DNA of 64,000 bases from an uncultured Amylibacter sp. (GTDB lineage Bacteria > Pseudomonadota > Alphaproteobacteria > Rhodobacterales > Rhodobacteraceae): the NCBI GenBank assembly GCA_947497475.1, contig CANMGS010000001.1:1261747-1325746 (forward strand). Reading direction: 5' to 3'. The notes beneath the pieces were generated by a model. That model searched no databases. It was not told the origin of the DNA and saw only the letters and a program-made list of their open reading frames with translations. Positions 35,260-44,254 of this stretch are shown piece by piece. The position numbers were made by a program, and so were the translations under genes. The first letter of the stretch is position 1; each line of letters opens with the position of its first letter.

Positions 35260-36309
35260 TTGTCGGATAATATCGCAATTGACGCACGTGGGGTGTGGAA
35301 AATCTTCGGGGATAGAGCGCAAGAAGCGCTGGCTGCTATTCATGCCGAAGGGTTAGGAAAACCCGAAGTTTTAGAAAAATTCGGATGTGTCGTTGGTGTT
35401 GCCGACGCAAGCTTTGAAATTAAAGAGGGCGAGTTATTTTGTGTGATGGGGCTTTCTGGCTCAGGTAAATCGACACTTGTACGTCATGTTAACCGTTTGT
35501 TGGAACCAACAGCGGGACAAATTTTAATAGGCAATGACGATGTGATGGGTTTGCAAGATGCAGCTCTACGCGATCTTCGCAACCGCCGTGTTGCTATGGT
35601 ATTCCAAAGCTTTGGCTTGATGCCACACAGAACAGTACGTGATAATGTCGCGATGCCTTTGGAAATTCGCGGTACCGGAAAAGCCCGTCGCTGGGAAGAA
35701 GCTGATCGTGTATTAGATTTAGTTGAGTTGACGGGATGGGAAGACAAATACGCTCATGAATTATCGGGTGGTATGCAGCAACGCGTAGGTTTGGCACGAG
35801 CAATTGCATCTGACCCTGAAATACTTTTGATGGATGAACCTTTTTCAGCACTTGATCCATTGATCCGCAAACAACTCCAAGATCAATTTATGGATTTGTC
35901 ACAGAAACTGAAAAAAACAACAATGTTTATCACACATGATTTGGATGAAGCGATCCGAATTGGCGATCGCATTGCAATCATGAAAGATGGCCGCATCGTT
36001 CAAATCGGGACACCAGAAGAAATCATTCTGAATCCAGTTGATGAGTATGTGTCTGACTTTGTGGCAGGCATATCAAAACTCAGCATGGTTGCAGCACACA
36101 ATGTAATGAAATCAGTTGATGAATTTAAAAAGAAACACGGTGCAATCCCGAAAGACGCCAAAGAAGCACATACATCAATGGATCTGAATGACCTGATGGA
36201 CCTATGTGTGGATGGTCATGGTATTGTTGCTGTTTCTGATGGAAATAAAACGGTTGGTGTTATCAATCGCGCTGGCTTGATCCGCGCTATTCAAAACAGC
36301 CAATCGTGA
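35260..36309 (+). CDS. OpuA/ProV-type ABC ATPase (operon 1)
   Basis: This 349-residue ATPase has Walker A GLSGSGKST at 64-72, signature LSGGMQQRVGLARA at about 168, Walker B ILLMDEPFSALD at about 188, and a C-terminal regulatory extension of about 90 residues lacking a clear full CBS pair. It opens with the ProV-type N-terminal segment (GVWKIFGDRAQEAL). The start is TTG 35260, preceded by GAAAGGA. It energises the permease encoded 12 bases downstream. Confidence 0.9.
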   Translation: MSDNIAIDARGVWKIFGDRAQEALAAIHAEGLGKPEVLEKFGCVVGVADASFEIKEGELFCVMGLSGSGKSTLVRHVNRLLEPTAGQILIGNDDVMGLQDAALRDLRNRRVAMVFQSFGLMPHRTVRDNVAMPLEIRGTGKARRWEEADRVLDLVELTGWEDKYAHELSGGMQQRVGLARAIASDPEILLMDEPFSALDPLIRKQLQDQFMDLSQKLKKTTMFITHDLDEAIRIGDRIAIMKDGRIVQIGTPEEIILNPVDEYVSDFVAGISKLSMVAAHNVMKSVDEFKKKHGAIPKDAKEAHTSMDLNDLMDLCVDGHGIVAVSDGNKTVGVINRAGLIRAIQNSQS

Positions 36310-36321
36310 TCGGGGGGAAAC

Positions 36322-37827
36322 ATGGGACAATTACAAGAAAAAACTCAAGAACAAATGAATACCCTCATCGACGAGTTCGTGGGTAAAGGACAAGAATATT
36401 ATCGCAAAACATTTGGGTACATGATGGAAGCACCCGGATACCGTTTTACGATTAACTGGATTGCAGGATTGTTGGGGCCGATTTGGTTTGGTGCACGCGG
36501 TCTATGGTCTTGGTTCCTAACATTCGTATTGCTTGAAACCTTTGCATATATCCAAATCGGCCGTGGCCTATTTGGTGACTTAGGACGTGAATTCCGTCAA
36601 CGTGCAGAAAGCATCGCTTCAACATTGGATTTGCGGTATCAGCAGATTGCAGCGGCCGAACAATCGGGCTCCTCATCTTTAGATGCTTTGAAGCGAGCGG
36701 CGGCATCCCTAGAGGGTGCTTTGACAAAAGCAAATGAAGCGGCTGTTTCTGCCGATGCAACTGGGACTGTTTATATATTAACGGGTATTATTCTTTTGCT
36801 TGCCATTAAGTTCGGCGCAGCCGTCTTGGCAAATTGGTCATTGGAAAGTCAATTTGCGCGTTGGCGTTCAGACCGTAAAGTTCTAAGCGGTTTTTCAACG
36901 CCGCGTATGATCATCTCGGCATTATTGTCTGTTTTTGTTGTGGTGCTATCTGCAGCTAAATTCGCACAGCCAGATGCATTCCCATTACTGTCCGCGTTCC
37001 CAACAGATCGTAACTGGCGTTTGAATGTCGGTGATGGTGTGCAAGCTGGGTTTGATTGGACGAAAACACATGGTCGTGGTTTCTTTGATGCCATCACAGT
37101 TGGTATGCGCACATTGTTGGATTGGATCGAGGTTGTCTTAGTACAAACACCTTGGCCTGTTGTGACATTGATTATTGTCATGCTGGCTTATTTGTCAGCT
37201 GGTGCACGTGTTGCAATCTTTACAGGTGCTGCGCTTGCGTATCTTGGTTTGTTAGATTTCTGGGAAAAAGCGATGACAACAGTTGCCTTATTGGGGGCTG
37301 CTGCGTTGATTTCAATCACGCTTGGCATCCCGCTTGGTATTTATTGTGCGCGTCGTCCGAAAGTGTTTGCCATTGTACGACCAATCCTAGACTTCATGCA
37401 ATCTATGCCGTCATTCGTCTATCTGATCCCAGTTGTAGCCTTCATTGGTTCCGGCAAACCAGCAGGTGTTGTTGCAACAATGATCTTTGGTAGCCCGCCT
37501 GTGATCCGCTTTACGGTTCTTGGCTTACAACAAGTTCCAGAAACAGTACGCGAAGCAGCTTTAGCGTTTGGTGCTACACCACGGTATCTACTATGGCGTG
37601 TCGACTTACCATTGGCTGCTAAAACGATCATGGCAGGCGTTAACCAAACGATTTTGCTTTCATTGGCTATGGTTGTTGTCGCATCTCTTATTGGTGCTAA
37701 AGGCCTTGGCGAAGATGTTTTGGAAGCCTTGCAATATGCAGCAGCAGGACAAGGGATACTTGCAGGTTTAGCAATTCTATTCTGCGCGTTAATTCTTGAC
37801 CGAATTGTTGCTGGTAAACAAACATAA
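36322..37827 (+). CDS. OpuA/ProW-type ABC permease (operon 1)
   Basis: This 501-residue inner-membrane permease has an N-terminal extension with about three helices and a charged cytoplasmic loop (about residues 1-220), then the BPD_transp_1 core with the EAA loop EAALAFGATPRYLLWRVDLPLA near residue 420. The N-terminal FGARGLWSWF part is also seen in operon 2, so it belongs to this subfamily. It ends operon 1; two hairpins follow at 37841-37933. Together with the neighbouring SBP and ATPase it makes a complete importer. Confidence 0.9.
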   Translation: MGQLQEKTQEQMNTLIDEFVGKGQEYYRKTFGYMMEAPGYRFTINWIAGLLGPIWFGARGLWSWFLTFVLLETFAYIQIGRGLFGDLGREFRQRAESIASTLDLRYQQIAAAEQSGSSSLDALKRAAASLEGALTKANEAAVSADATGTVYILTGIILLLAIKFGAAVLANWSLESQFARWRSDRKVLSGFSTPRMIISALLSVFVVVLSAAKFAQPDAFPLLSAFPTDRNWRLNVGDGVQAGFDWTKTHGRGFFDAITVGMRTLLDWIEVVLVQTPWPVVTLIIVMLAYLSAGARVAIFTGAALAYLGLLDFWEKAMTTVALLGAAALISITLGIPLGIYCARRPKVFAIVRPILDFMQSMPSFVYLIPVVAFIGSGKPAGVVATMIFGSPPVIRFTVLGLQQVPETVREAALAFGATPRYLLWRVDLPLAAKTIMAGVNQTILLSLAMVVVASLIGAKGLGEDVLEALQYAAAGQGILAGLAILFCALILDRIVAGKQT

Positions 37828-37840
37828 CTAACAAGATATG

Positions 37841-37880
37841 AATTGGACGTAGTGTATTAATTATACTACGCCCAATTTTT
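37841..37880 (+). terminator. Terminator of operon 1
   Basis: AATTGGACGTAGTGTA and TATACTACGCCCAATT form a long imperfect stem around TTA/AT, followed by TTT. It starts 14 bases after the permease stop. Confidence 0.75.
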
Positions 37881-37914
37881 GCTAATATAAAATAACTACT
37901 TATAAAATTAATAG

Positions 37915-37941
37915 GGCGGCATTTTATGCCGCCTATATTTT
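37915..37941 (+). terminator. Second hairpin after operon 1
   Basis: GGCGGCAT and ATGCCGCC pair around TTT and are followed by a TATATTTTT run. It may act as a back-up terminator. Confidence 0.65.
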
Positions 37942-38081
37942 TAAGGTGCCAGCAATTCTGTCACTACATGTGCAATTATGCGCATTGTGCTCCGTAATAT
38001 ATATATTATGGTTGTAAAAAATGGATCACTATTTTTTTTAATGCTTAAGTGATTTATAAGTTCTCCCAAGGAATATCGGTT

Positions 38082-39203
38082 ATGAAATTCAGTATTTTTG
38101 CCATTTTGTTTTTGCTAGGAAGTTCTATATCTCCTGCAAGTGCACAGCAGTCGCCACCGCCTGTTACTGTTGCAAAACCAGTGATCAAAAAGATTATCGA
38201 GCAGGATGAGTTTGTTGGGCGTTTCGCTTCGGAATCCGAAGTTATGCTGCGCGCACGTGTATCTGGATATTTAAGTGCAGTGCATTTTAAAGATGGTGCA
38301 TTGGTCGAAAAGGGTGACCTTTTATATACTATTGACCAACGTACGTTTAAGACGGCTTTACGCCAAGCGCAGTCACAAATTAATATTGCTACAGCTGCAC
38401 ATAAATTTGCTAAAGAGCAATTGGAACGTGCCGAAGCTTTGGTGAAAAATGGAAACATTTCCCAGAGCACTGTGGATGAACGTCAAGAAGCGTTTTTGGC
38501 GGCGCAAGGTACTTTGGAGCAAGCAAAGTCAGCAGAGGAATTGGCTCAGATTGACTTGGAGTTTACAGAAATTCGAGCGCCAATTTCAGGCCGTATTGAT
38601 CAGAATCTGATTTCCGAAGGTAACTTGGTTAATCAAAATGAAACGGTACTAACCTCTATTGTTTCAGGTGATCCAATCTATTTCTTTTTTGATATCGATG
38701 AGCGCTATTTTCTGGCGTATGCAAGAGATGCACGTGCGCGTGGTAGTGTGATGCAAGAAGGGGCAGGTGGGCTTGAGGTTACCATTAAACTTTCTGACGA
38801 TAAAATCCCACCGCAAAAAGGATTGCTGGATTTCTCTGAGAATCGCATAGATGAACAGACAGGGACAATGCGTGTCCGTGCGATTTTAGACAACCCAGAC
38901 GGCGTTCTAACACCAGGGTTATTTGGTACGGTTATTGTTCCAGGCTCATTGCCGTATGAAGGTGTTCTAATTCCAGATGCAGCATTAGCGACGGACCAAA
39001 ACAGACGTATAGTTATGGTGATTGATAAAGAAGGCAAAGCGAAAGGCCAAGTTGTTCGCCCTGGGCCAATGCATGATGGTTATCGAATTATTCGATCTGG
39101 TTTAGATGGCAGCGAACAAATCGTTATAGATGGCTTATTGCGTGCACGTCCTGGTGCTACGGTAACGCCTGAATTGGTCGAATTGCCAGCGGTTGCGGAA
39201 TAA
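38082..39203 (+). CDS. RND efflux periplasmic adaptor (AcrA/MexA family)
   Basis: This 373-residue membrane fusion protein has an N-terminal hydrophobic signal (MKFSIFAILFLLGSS), lipoyl half-domains (RVSGYLSAVHFKDGALVEKGDLLYTID, RAPISGRIDQNLISEGNLV), a coiled-coil hairpin, and C-terminal beta-barrel domains. I chose ATG 38082 because AAGGA lies 8 bases upstream; the frame opens 11 codons earlier without support. It pairs with the RND pump gene 4 bases downstream. No outer-membrane channel gene is present. Substrates are unknown. Confidence 0.92.
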   Translation: MKFSIFAILFLLGSSISPASAQQSPPPVTVAKPVIKKIIEQDEFVGRFASESEVMLRARVSGYLSAVHFKDGALVEKGDLLYTIDQRTFKTALRQAQSQINIATAAHKFAKEQLERAEALVKNGNISQSTVDERQEAFLAAQGTLEQAKSAEELAQIDLEFTEIRAPISGRIDQNLISEGNLVNQNETVLTSIVSGDPIYFFFDIDERYFLAYARDARARGSVMQEGAGGLEVTIKLSDDKIPPQKGLLDFSENRIDEQTGTMRVRAILDNPDGVLTPGLFGTVIVPGSLPYEGVLIPDAALATDQNRRIVMVIDKEGKAKGQVVRPGPMHDGYRIIRSGLDGSEQIVIDGLLRARPGATVTPELVELPAVAE

Positions 39204-39207
39204 GAAA

Positions 39208-42200
39208 ATGGGAAGATTTTTTGTTGATCGTCCCGTTTTTGCGATTGTTCTATCTGTAATCATGACAATTTTAGGTGCGGTTGGATATACCCAACTGCCA
39301 GTAGAGCAATATCCACCGATTGCGCCGCCTTCTATTGTTGTCCAGGCAAATTACCCTGGTGCTGATGCTGAAACTGTAGCCGCTACAGTTGCAACACCAC
39401 TTGAGCAATCAGTCAATGGTGTCGAGGGCATGTTATATATGTCATCTTATGCGACTGCGGACGGTTCAATGAGTTTAACCGTTACATTCGAAATTGGTAC
39501 TGATTTGGATGCAGCACAAGTTTTGGTTCAAAACCGTGTGACGACATCATTACCTAGATTGCCACAAGAGGTGCGCGATCTCGGTGTAACGACTACAAAG
39601 TCCTCGCCAGATTTGATGATGGTGATCCATATGTTGTCACCTGATGAGACTTATGACCAGCTTTATGTGTCGAACTATGCGAGAGCACGTGTTCGAGATT
39701 TGCTCGTGCGTTCTGATGGTGTCGGCAACATATTGATGTTTGGCGAACGTGAGTTTGCTGCACGCGTTTGGTTGGACCCAGATAAGATGGCATCATTGGG
39801 CCTTGTCGCCAGTGATGTTGTTGCTGCTTTGCGCGAACAAAACGTACAAGTTTCTGGTGGAGCTTTGGGCGCGCCGCCGAATGATAGTGACAGTGCGTTT
39901 CAGGTTACGGTTACAACGGCTGGGCGTTTAGAAACACCAAAGGAATTTGGTGCTGTGATTGTTCGAGCAACAGAAGATGGTCGTGTTGTAAGGCTTCGGG
40001 ATGTAGCGCGCGTAGAAATTGGCGCACGCTCTTATGTGACCAATTCTTATTTGAATAATAAACCCGCAGTTGCTTTGGGTGTTTTTCAGAGGCCAGGATC
40101 GAATGCTTTGGCGACGGCTGAAGAAATTATCAATAAGATGGATGAGTTAAGCGAAGACTTCCCTCCGGGACTAGAACATCAAATTGTTTACAACCCAACG
40201 GAATTTATTTCCGCATCAATCAATGCTGTTTACAAGACAATTTTCGAAGCTGTGCTATTGGTGATTGTCGTTGTTTTGGTGTTTTTACAAAGTTGGCGAA
40301 TGGCAATCATTCCTTTGTTGGCCATTCCTGTTTCGTTAGTTGGTACTTTTGCTGTAATGCTAGCTTTGGGATATTCTTTAAACCTTCTAACCCTGTTTGG
40401 TCTTATTTTAGCGATTGGCATCGTGGTCGATGATGCCATCGTTGTCGTGGAAAATGTTGAAAGAAACATTGAAGAGGGCAAATCCGCACGTGATGCATCC
40501 GCACGCACAATGGACGAAGTTTCAAACGCTATCATTGGGACATCATTGGTTTTGATTGCTGTGTTTATACCCTCTGCTTTTGTACCAGGTATTACAGGGC
40601 AATTTTATACGCAATTTGCTGTGACAATTTCTGTTGCTACAATCCTCTCAACCATTAATTCTTTGAGCTTATCACCCGCGTTGTCTGCGATTTTATTGAA
40701 GGCTAAAAATAAAGAGCCAAATCGCAACCTTTTAATGCAGTTTCTTTCTGTATTTACCAATGCGTTTAATAGAGGTTTTGATGTTGTTACGCAGGTTTAT
40801 GTCAAGATTGTCTCTTTTTTGATAGGCTCACGAAAGATGATCACCGTTTGTTTGTTTGTTTTTGCTGGTTTATTAGCTGGCACAGTTTGGATTAGTCAAA
40901 AAGTTCCAACAGGGTTTATACCACAAACGGATCAGGGATATGCGATTGTCGTTGTTCAATTGCCTGATGGTGCATCTTTGGAACGTACAGATGAAGTTAT
41001 GCGTAAAGCATCGCAAATTGCACTTGAAACACCTGGTGTTGCCAATGCGGTTGCTTTTGCTGGATTTTCGGGAGCTACATTTACGAATGCATCTAATCAA
41101 GGTGTGATTTTCACACCTTTTGAAAGTTTTGATGACAGACTGAAAAGTGGTCTGAGTGCTGAAAAGATTGTCGGGAACTTATTTGGTCGCATGCAAGGCT
41201 TACGCGAAGCTTTCATTATTGCGATTGCTCCACCGTCTGTTCGAGGTGTCGGAAACGGCGGCGGGTTTAAACTTCAGCTTAAAGAGAACGAAGGTTCGGA
41301 TATGTCCCGTGTATTAGGTTCTGCTTATGCAATAATGGGAGCTGCCGCTCAATCGCAAGATGTTATGGGTGTATTTACAACATTCTCTGCGGGCAGTCCT
41401 CAAGTTTATTTGGAAATTGACCGTGTCAAAGCACAGATATTGAATGTACCTATTGGTTCTATCTTTGAAACTTTGGCTATTAATTTAGGTTCGTCGTTTG
41501 TAAATGATTTCAACTCGCTCGGCCGCCAATTTCAAGTACGTGCACAAGCAGATCAAAAATTCCGCCTTGAGAAAGAAGATATTGCGGCACTTAAAGTACG
41601 GTCTGCAACAGGGGCTTTGGTACCTCTTGGAACGATTATGGAAATTCGGGACACGGCAGGGCCTTCGCTCGTACAAAGATATAATCAGCGTGTGTCTGTA
41701 CCTATTCAAGGATCTGCAGCCCCTGGTGTTTCAACTGGGCAAGCGTTAATCGCAATGGAAAAAATGGCAGAGACAATTTTGCCCCATGGTGTTTATTATG
41801 AATGGACTGAACTTGCCTATCAAGAACGCAACCAAGGCAATACAGCGATCTATATCTTTGCATTTTCAATTCTTTTCGCATTTTTATTCTTGGCTGCTTT
41901 GTATGAAAGCTGGACACTACCATTCGCAATTATATTGATCGTTCCATTATCTATGTTTGCAGCACTTCTAGGAGTAATGGCACGTGGAATGGATAATAAT
42001 ATCCTGACGCAAGTTGGCTTAATTGTTCTTGTTGGTTTGGCTGCAAAGAATGCCATTTTGATCGTAGAGTTTGCAAAGCAAGCCCAGGAAGAAAAAGGTT
42101 TGAGCGCTGTTGATGCTGCGATAGAGGCAAGCCGTTTACGGTTGCGGCCCATCCTGATGACTGCGTTTGCTTTTATTTTAGGAGTGGTTCCATTGGTAAT

Positions 42201-42360
42201 TTCAACGGGCCCAGGCGCAGAAATGCGTCAGGCTCTAGGAACGGCGGTGTTCTCTGGGATGCTTGGGGTTACCATCCTTGGGTTATTCTTTACACCTGTG
42301 TTTTACGTGGCAATCAAAGGTTTGTTTTTAAGGGGCACAAAAGTAACTGATAAAACTTGA
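39208..42360 (+). CDS. RND multidrug efflux permease (HAE1 family)
   Basis: This 1050-residue inner-membrane pump has the HAE1 plan: two sets of six helices after periplasmic porter loops. The signature IVVDDAIVVVENVERNIEEGKS at about residues 405-430 contains the proton-relay Asp pair, and the C-terminal TM set has NAILIVEFAKQ. It starts at ATG 39208, 4 bases after the adaptor stop, so the two are coupled. It lies between two ABC uptake operons, but nothing in the sequence ties it to them. The export substrate is unknown. Confidence 0.93.
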   Translation: MGRFFVDRPVFAIVLSVIMTILGAVGYTQLPVEQYPPIAPPSIVVQANYPGADAETVAATVATPLEQSVNGVEGMLYMSSYATADGSMSLTVTFEIGTDLDAAQVLVQNRVTTSLPRLPQEVRDLGVTTTKSSPDLMMVIHMLSPDETYDQLYVSNYARARVRDLLVRSDGVGNILMFGEREFAARVWLDPDKMASLGLVASDVVAALREQNVQVSGGALGAPPNDSDSAFQVTVTTAGRLETPKEFGAVIVRATEDGRVVRLRDVARVEIGARSYVTNSYLNNKPAVALGVFQRPGSNALATAEEIINKMDELSEDFPPGLEHQIVYNPTEFISASINAVYKTIFEAVLLVIVVVLVFLQSWRMAIIPLLAIPVSLVGTFAVMLALGYSLNLLTLFGLILAIGIVVDDAIVVVENVERNIEEGKSARDASARTMDEVSNAIIGTSLVLIAVFIPSAFVPGITGQFYTQFAVTISVATILSTINSLSLSPALSAILLKAKNKEPNRNLLMQFLSVFTNAFNRGFDVVTQVYVKIVSFLIGSRKMITVCLFVFAGLLAGTVWISQKVPTGFIPQTDQGYAIVVVQLPDGASLERTDEVMRKASQIALETPGVANAVAFAGFSGATFTNASNQGVIFTPFESFDDRLKSGLSAEKIVGNLFGRMQGLREAFIIAIAPPSVRGVGNGGGFKLQLKENEGSDMSRVLGSAYAIMGAAAQSQDVMGVFTTFSAGSPQVYLEIDRVKAQILNVPIGSIFETLAINLGSSFVNDFNSLGRQFQVRAQADQKFRLEKEDIAALKVRSATGALVPLGTIMEIRDTAGPSLVQRYNQRVSVPIQGSAAPGVSTGQALIAMEKMAETILPHGVYYEWTELAYQERNQGNTAIYIFAFSILFAFLFLAALYESWTLPFAIILIVPLSMFAALLGVMARGMDNNILTQVGLIVLVGLAAKNAILIVEFAKQAQEEKGLSAVDAAIEASRLRLRPILMTAFAFILGVVPLVISTGPGAEMRQALGTAVFSGMLGVTILGLFFTPVFYVAIKGLFLRGTKVTDKT

Positions 42361-42380
42361 AGATAATCAGCGCTATACGC

Positions 42381-43058
42381 CTATGAACCGTACCCAACGA
42401 CTTCCAGTGTGAACTTCTCAACATAGCTGATTAAATCTGAAACAGCTTTCTCGGCATGCTCTTCATCGCCGTTCGAGATTGCCAGTGCTACATGTGCATA
42501 GGCTTCAGCCATCTTTTGAATGTCGCCATGCTCTTTGTGGTACATAACCCAGAACCTACGTGATAATCCTTTGACAGATGCCATAGCTTTTGCTGCAAAT
42601 GGATTTTCTGCCGCTTCAAGCATTAGGGAATAGTTTGTCGCATCTAACTCTGTCATTAATTTTTGATCGCTGGCTTGAGCTGCTTTCAAAAAGTTTTCAG
42701 AAACCTCTTTGAATTTCAGCTTTTGACCATGGCTTGCACGTTTGGCTGCAGACCTTGCAATTAGGCTTTCAACGGCACGTCTTAGTTCAAGAGCTCTAAA
42801 TTGCCTTGTGAAATCAATTGGGCATATTTGTGCTCCTCGTCTTGGGAAGATTTTTATTAGTTCTTGATCCTCCAAGCGTTGAACCGCAGACCGTATAGAT
42901 GCTCGTGTATACCCAGAGACTTCGATTAAGTCAGTTTCTGAAACCCAATCTCCTGGTGCTAAGTCACCGTTAACAATCATTCTTTCTAATGTAGTGTATG
43001 CCTCATCTTTTAACATTGATGGCTGAACACTTTGTTTGTTCATGTGTGATTTTTCCAT
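42381..43058 (-). CDS. GntR-family (FadR/FCD) transcriptional regulator
   Basis: This 225-residue regulator has a GntR winged HTH at about residues 20-85 (AYTTLERMIVNGDLAPGDWVSETDLIEVSG, then QRLEDQELIKIFPRRG) and a C-terminal all-helical FCD domain (about 90-220). Start could be ATG 43058 or ATG 43043; the second has GGAAA 8 bases upstream. It is divergent from operon 2, and the intergenic region carries a perfect 11 bp inverted repeat overlapping the operon promoter. It most likely represses operon 2 and responds to its substrate or an organic acid product. Confidence 0.88.
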   Translation of the reverse strand: MEKSHMNKQSVQPSMLKDEAYTTLERMIVNGDLAPGDWVSETDLIEVSGYTRASIRSAVQRLEDQELIKIFPRRGAQICPIDFTRQFRALELRRAVESLIARSAAKRASHGQKLKFKEVSENFLKAAQASDQKLMTELDATNYSLMLEAAENPFAAKAMASVKGLSRRFWVMYHKEHGDIQKMAEAYAHVALAISNGDEEHAEKAVSDLISYVEKFTLEVVGYGS

Positions 43059-43125
43059 TTAGTTAGGCATGTTCAATAACATTTTTAATGTACTTTTTAA
43101 AGCGTTTGTGCAACAGATTCATTTG

Positions 43126-43154
43126 TTGACATGTTAAAGATCTGTAATTAACAT
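43126..43154 (+). promoter_or_regulatory. Promoter of operon 2
   Basis: TTGACA at 43126-43131 and TAACAT at 43149-43154 are 17 bases apart, a good sigma-70 spacing. The GntR palindrome covers both boxes. Confidence 0.6.
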
Positions 43155-43158
43155 GTCA
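43127..43158. promoter_or_regulatory. GntR-type operator: perfect 11 bp inverted repeat
   Basis: TGACATGTTAA at 43127-43137 is the exact complement of TTAACATGTCA at 43148-43158, with a 10-base spacer. It overlaps the predicted -35 and -10 boxes. A weaker dyad, ATGTT-CAAT-AACAT, lies at 43069-43082 just upstream of the regulator gene. Confidence 0.6.
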
Positions 43159-43189
43159 GTAATCGGAATCATTTGGTAGGATAAGAACA

Positions 43190-44155
43190 ATGAAAAATTG
43201 GAAAACCATAGCGCTTTCTGTTGTATTAAGTGCAACGACTGCTGCTACAGGCTATGCACAAGAGCTGGTGAAAATTGCTGAACCAAACTGGGCAAGTGGT
43301 CGTGCTATTGCTGGTCTTGTGAAAGTTATTATTGAAGATAAGCTTGGGGGTAGTGCAGAGCTCGTTCCCGGAACGAATGCTGTTGTCTTTAAGGCAATGG
43401 ATCGAGGTAAAGGTGAAATCGATGTGCATCCAGATGTTTGGTTGCCAAACCAATCAAATTTCACGGATGAATATGTTGGTGAAAAAGATACAGTTGCTTT
43501 GAGTCAAAACAACTATGAAGGTTTTTCAGGCTTCTGTGTTTCCAGAGAGTTTAGCGAAAAGCATAATGTGAAAACTGTATATGATCTAGCGACGCCAGAA
43601 ATGGCAAAACTTACAGATCGTGATGGTGATGGTAAGGGTGATATTTGGGTGGGTGCGCCTGGATGGGCATCGACAAAAATCAATATGGTTAAAGTGCGTG
43701 ACTACGGCATCGGAAATTTCTTTAGCCCAATCCAAGCAGAAGAAGAGATCGCAACGGCATCAATTCAAGATTCAATTAATAAGAACGAAGGTTATGCCTT
43801 TTACTGCTATGCGCCACATTATAACTGGTTTGTATTTGATATGGTTCGCTTAGAAGAGCCAGCGTTTGATGCTGCAAAATATAATATGAAGCAGCCTGCA
43901 GAGGATCCTAAGTGGTTTGAGAATTCTAAAGTGGAAACTGGTGATAAAGCGAAGAGTATTCATGTTGGGTATTCAAAATCATTAGAAGCGCGCGTTCCTG
44001 ATGTGGCCGCGATGCTGTCAAATATTGCACTTGATACAGAGACTGTGAACAATTGGACGCATGAGATCATCGTTAAAAAGCGCGATAGCCAAGAGGTTGC
44101 GCGTGAATGGATTGCAGAGAACTCTGAGCGTGTAGATAAATGGTTGGGTCTATAA
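43190..44155 (+). CDS. Glycine betaine/proline-type ABC substrate-binding protein (operon 2)
   Basis: This 321-residue protein has a Sec signal (cleavage near GYA-Q, residue 23). It shares the motif set of its operon 1 paralogue: EIDVHPDVWLPNQSNFTDEYV and DGDGKGDIWVGAPGWAST. Differences are scattered through the two lobes, so the ligand may be different. The start ATG 43190 follows AGGATAAG. It heads an operon of seven units: binding protein, ATPase, permease, GYD protein, amidohydrolase and metallochaperone. Confidence 0.85.
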   Translation: MKNWKTIALSVVLSATTAATGYAQELVKIAEPNWASGRAIAGLVKVIIEDKLGGSAELVPGTNAVVFKAMDRGKGEIDVHPDVWLPNQSNFTDEYVGEKDTVALSQNNYEGFSGFCVSREFSEKHNVKTVYDLATPEMAKLTDRDGDGKGDIWVGAPGWASTKINMVKVRDYGIGNFFSPIQAEEEIATASIQDSINKNEGYAFYCYAPHYNWFVFDMVRLEEPAFDAAKYNMKQPAEDPKWFENSKVETGDKAKSIHVGYSKSLEARVPDVAAMLSNIALDTETVNNWTHEIIVKKRDSQEVAREWIAENSERVDKWLGL

Positions 44156-44177
44156 CGCTCCCTTGTAGATCTGCTGA

Positions 44178-44207
44178 CTACCGGCGCAACGCAAGCTGCG
44201 CTGGTAG
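44178..44207 (+). terminator. Intercistronic hairpin between binding-protein and ATPase genes (operon 2)
   Basis: CTACCGGCGCA and TGCGCTGGTAG form an 11 bp stem (one G-U) with an 8-base loop. It occupies the same place as the operon 1 hairpin though the sequence differs, so expression balance appears conserved. Confidence 0.65.
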
Positions 44208-44254
44208 GATATTATTACTTTAAATATTGCCCTAAAGGGTAACGAGGAAATTCT

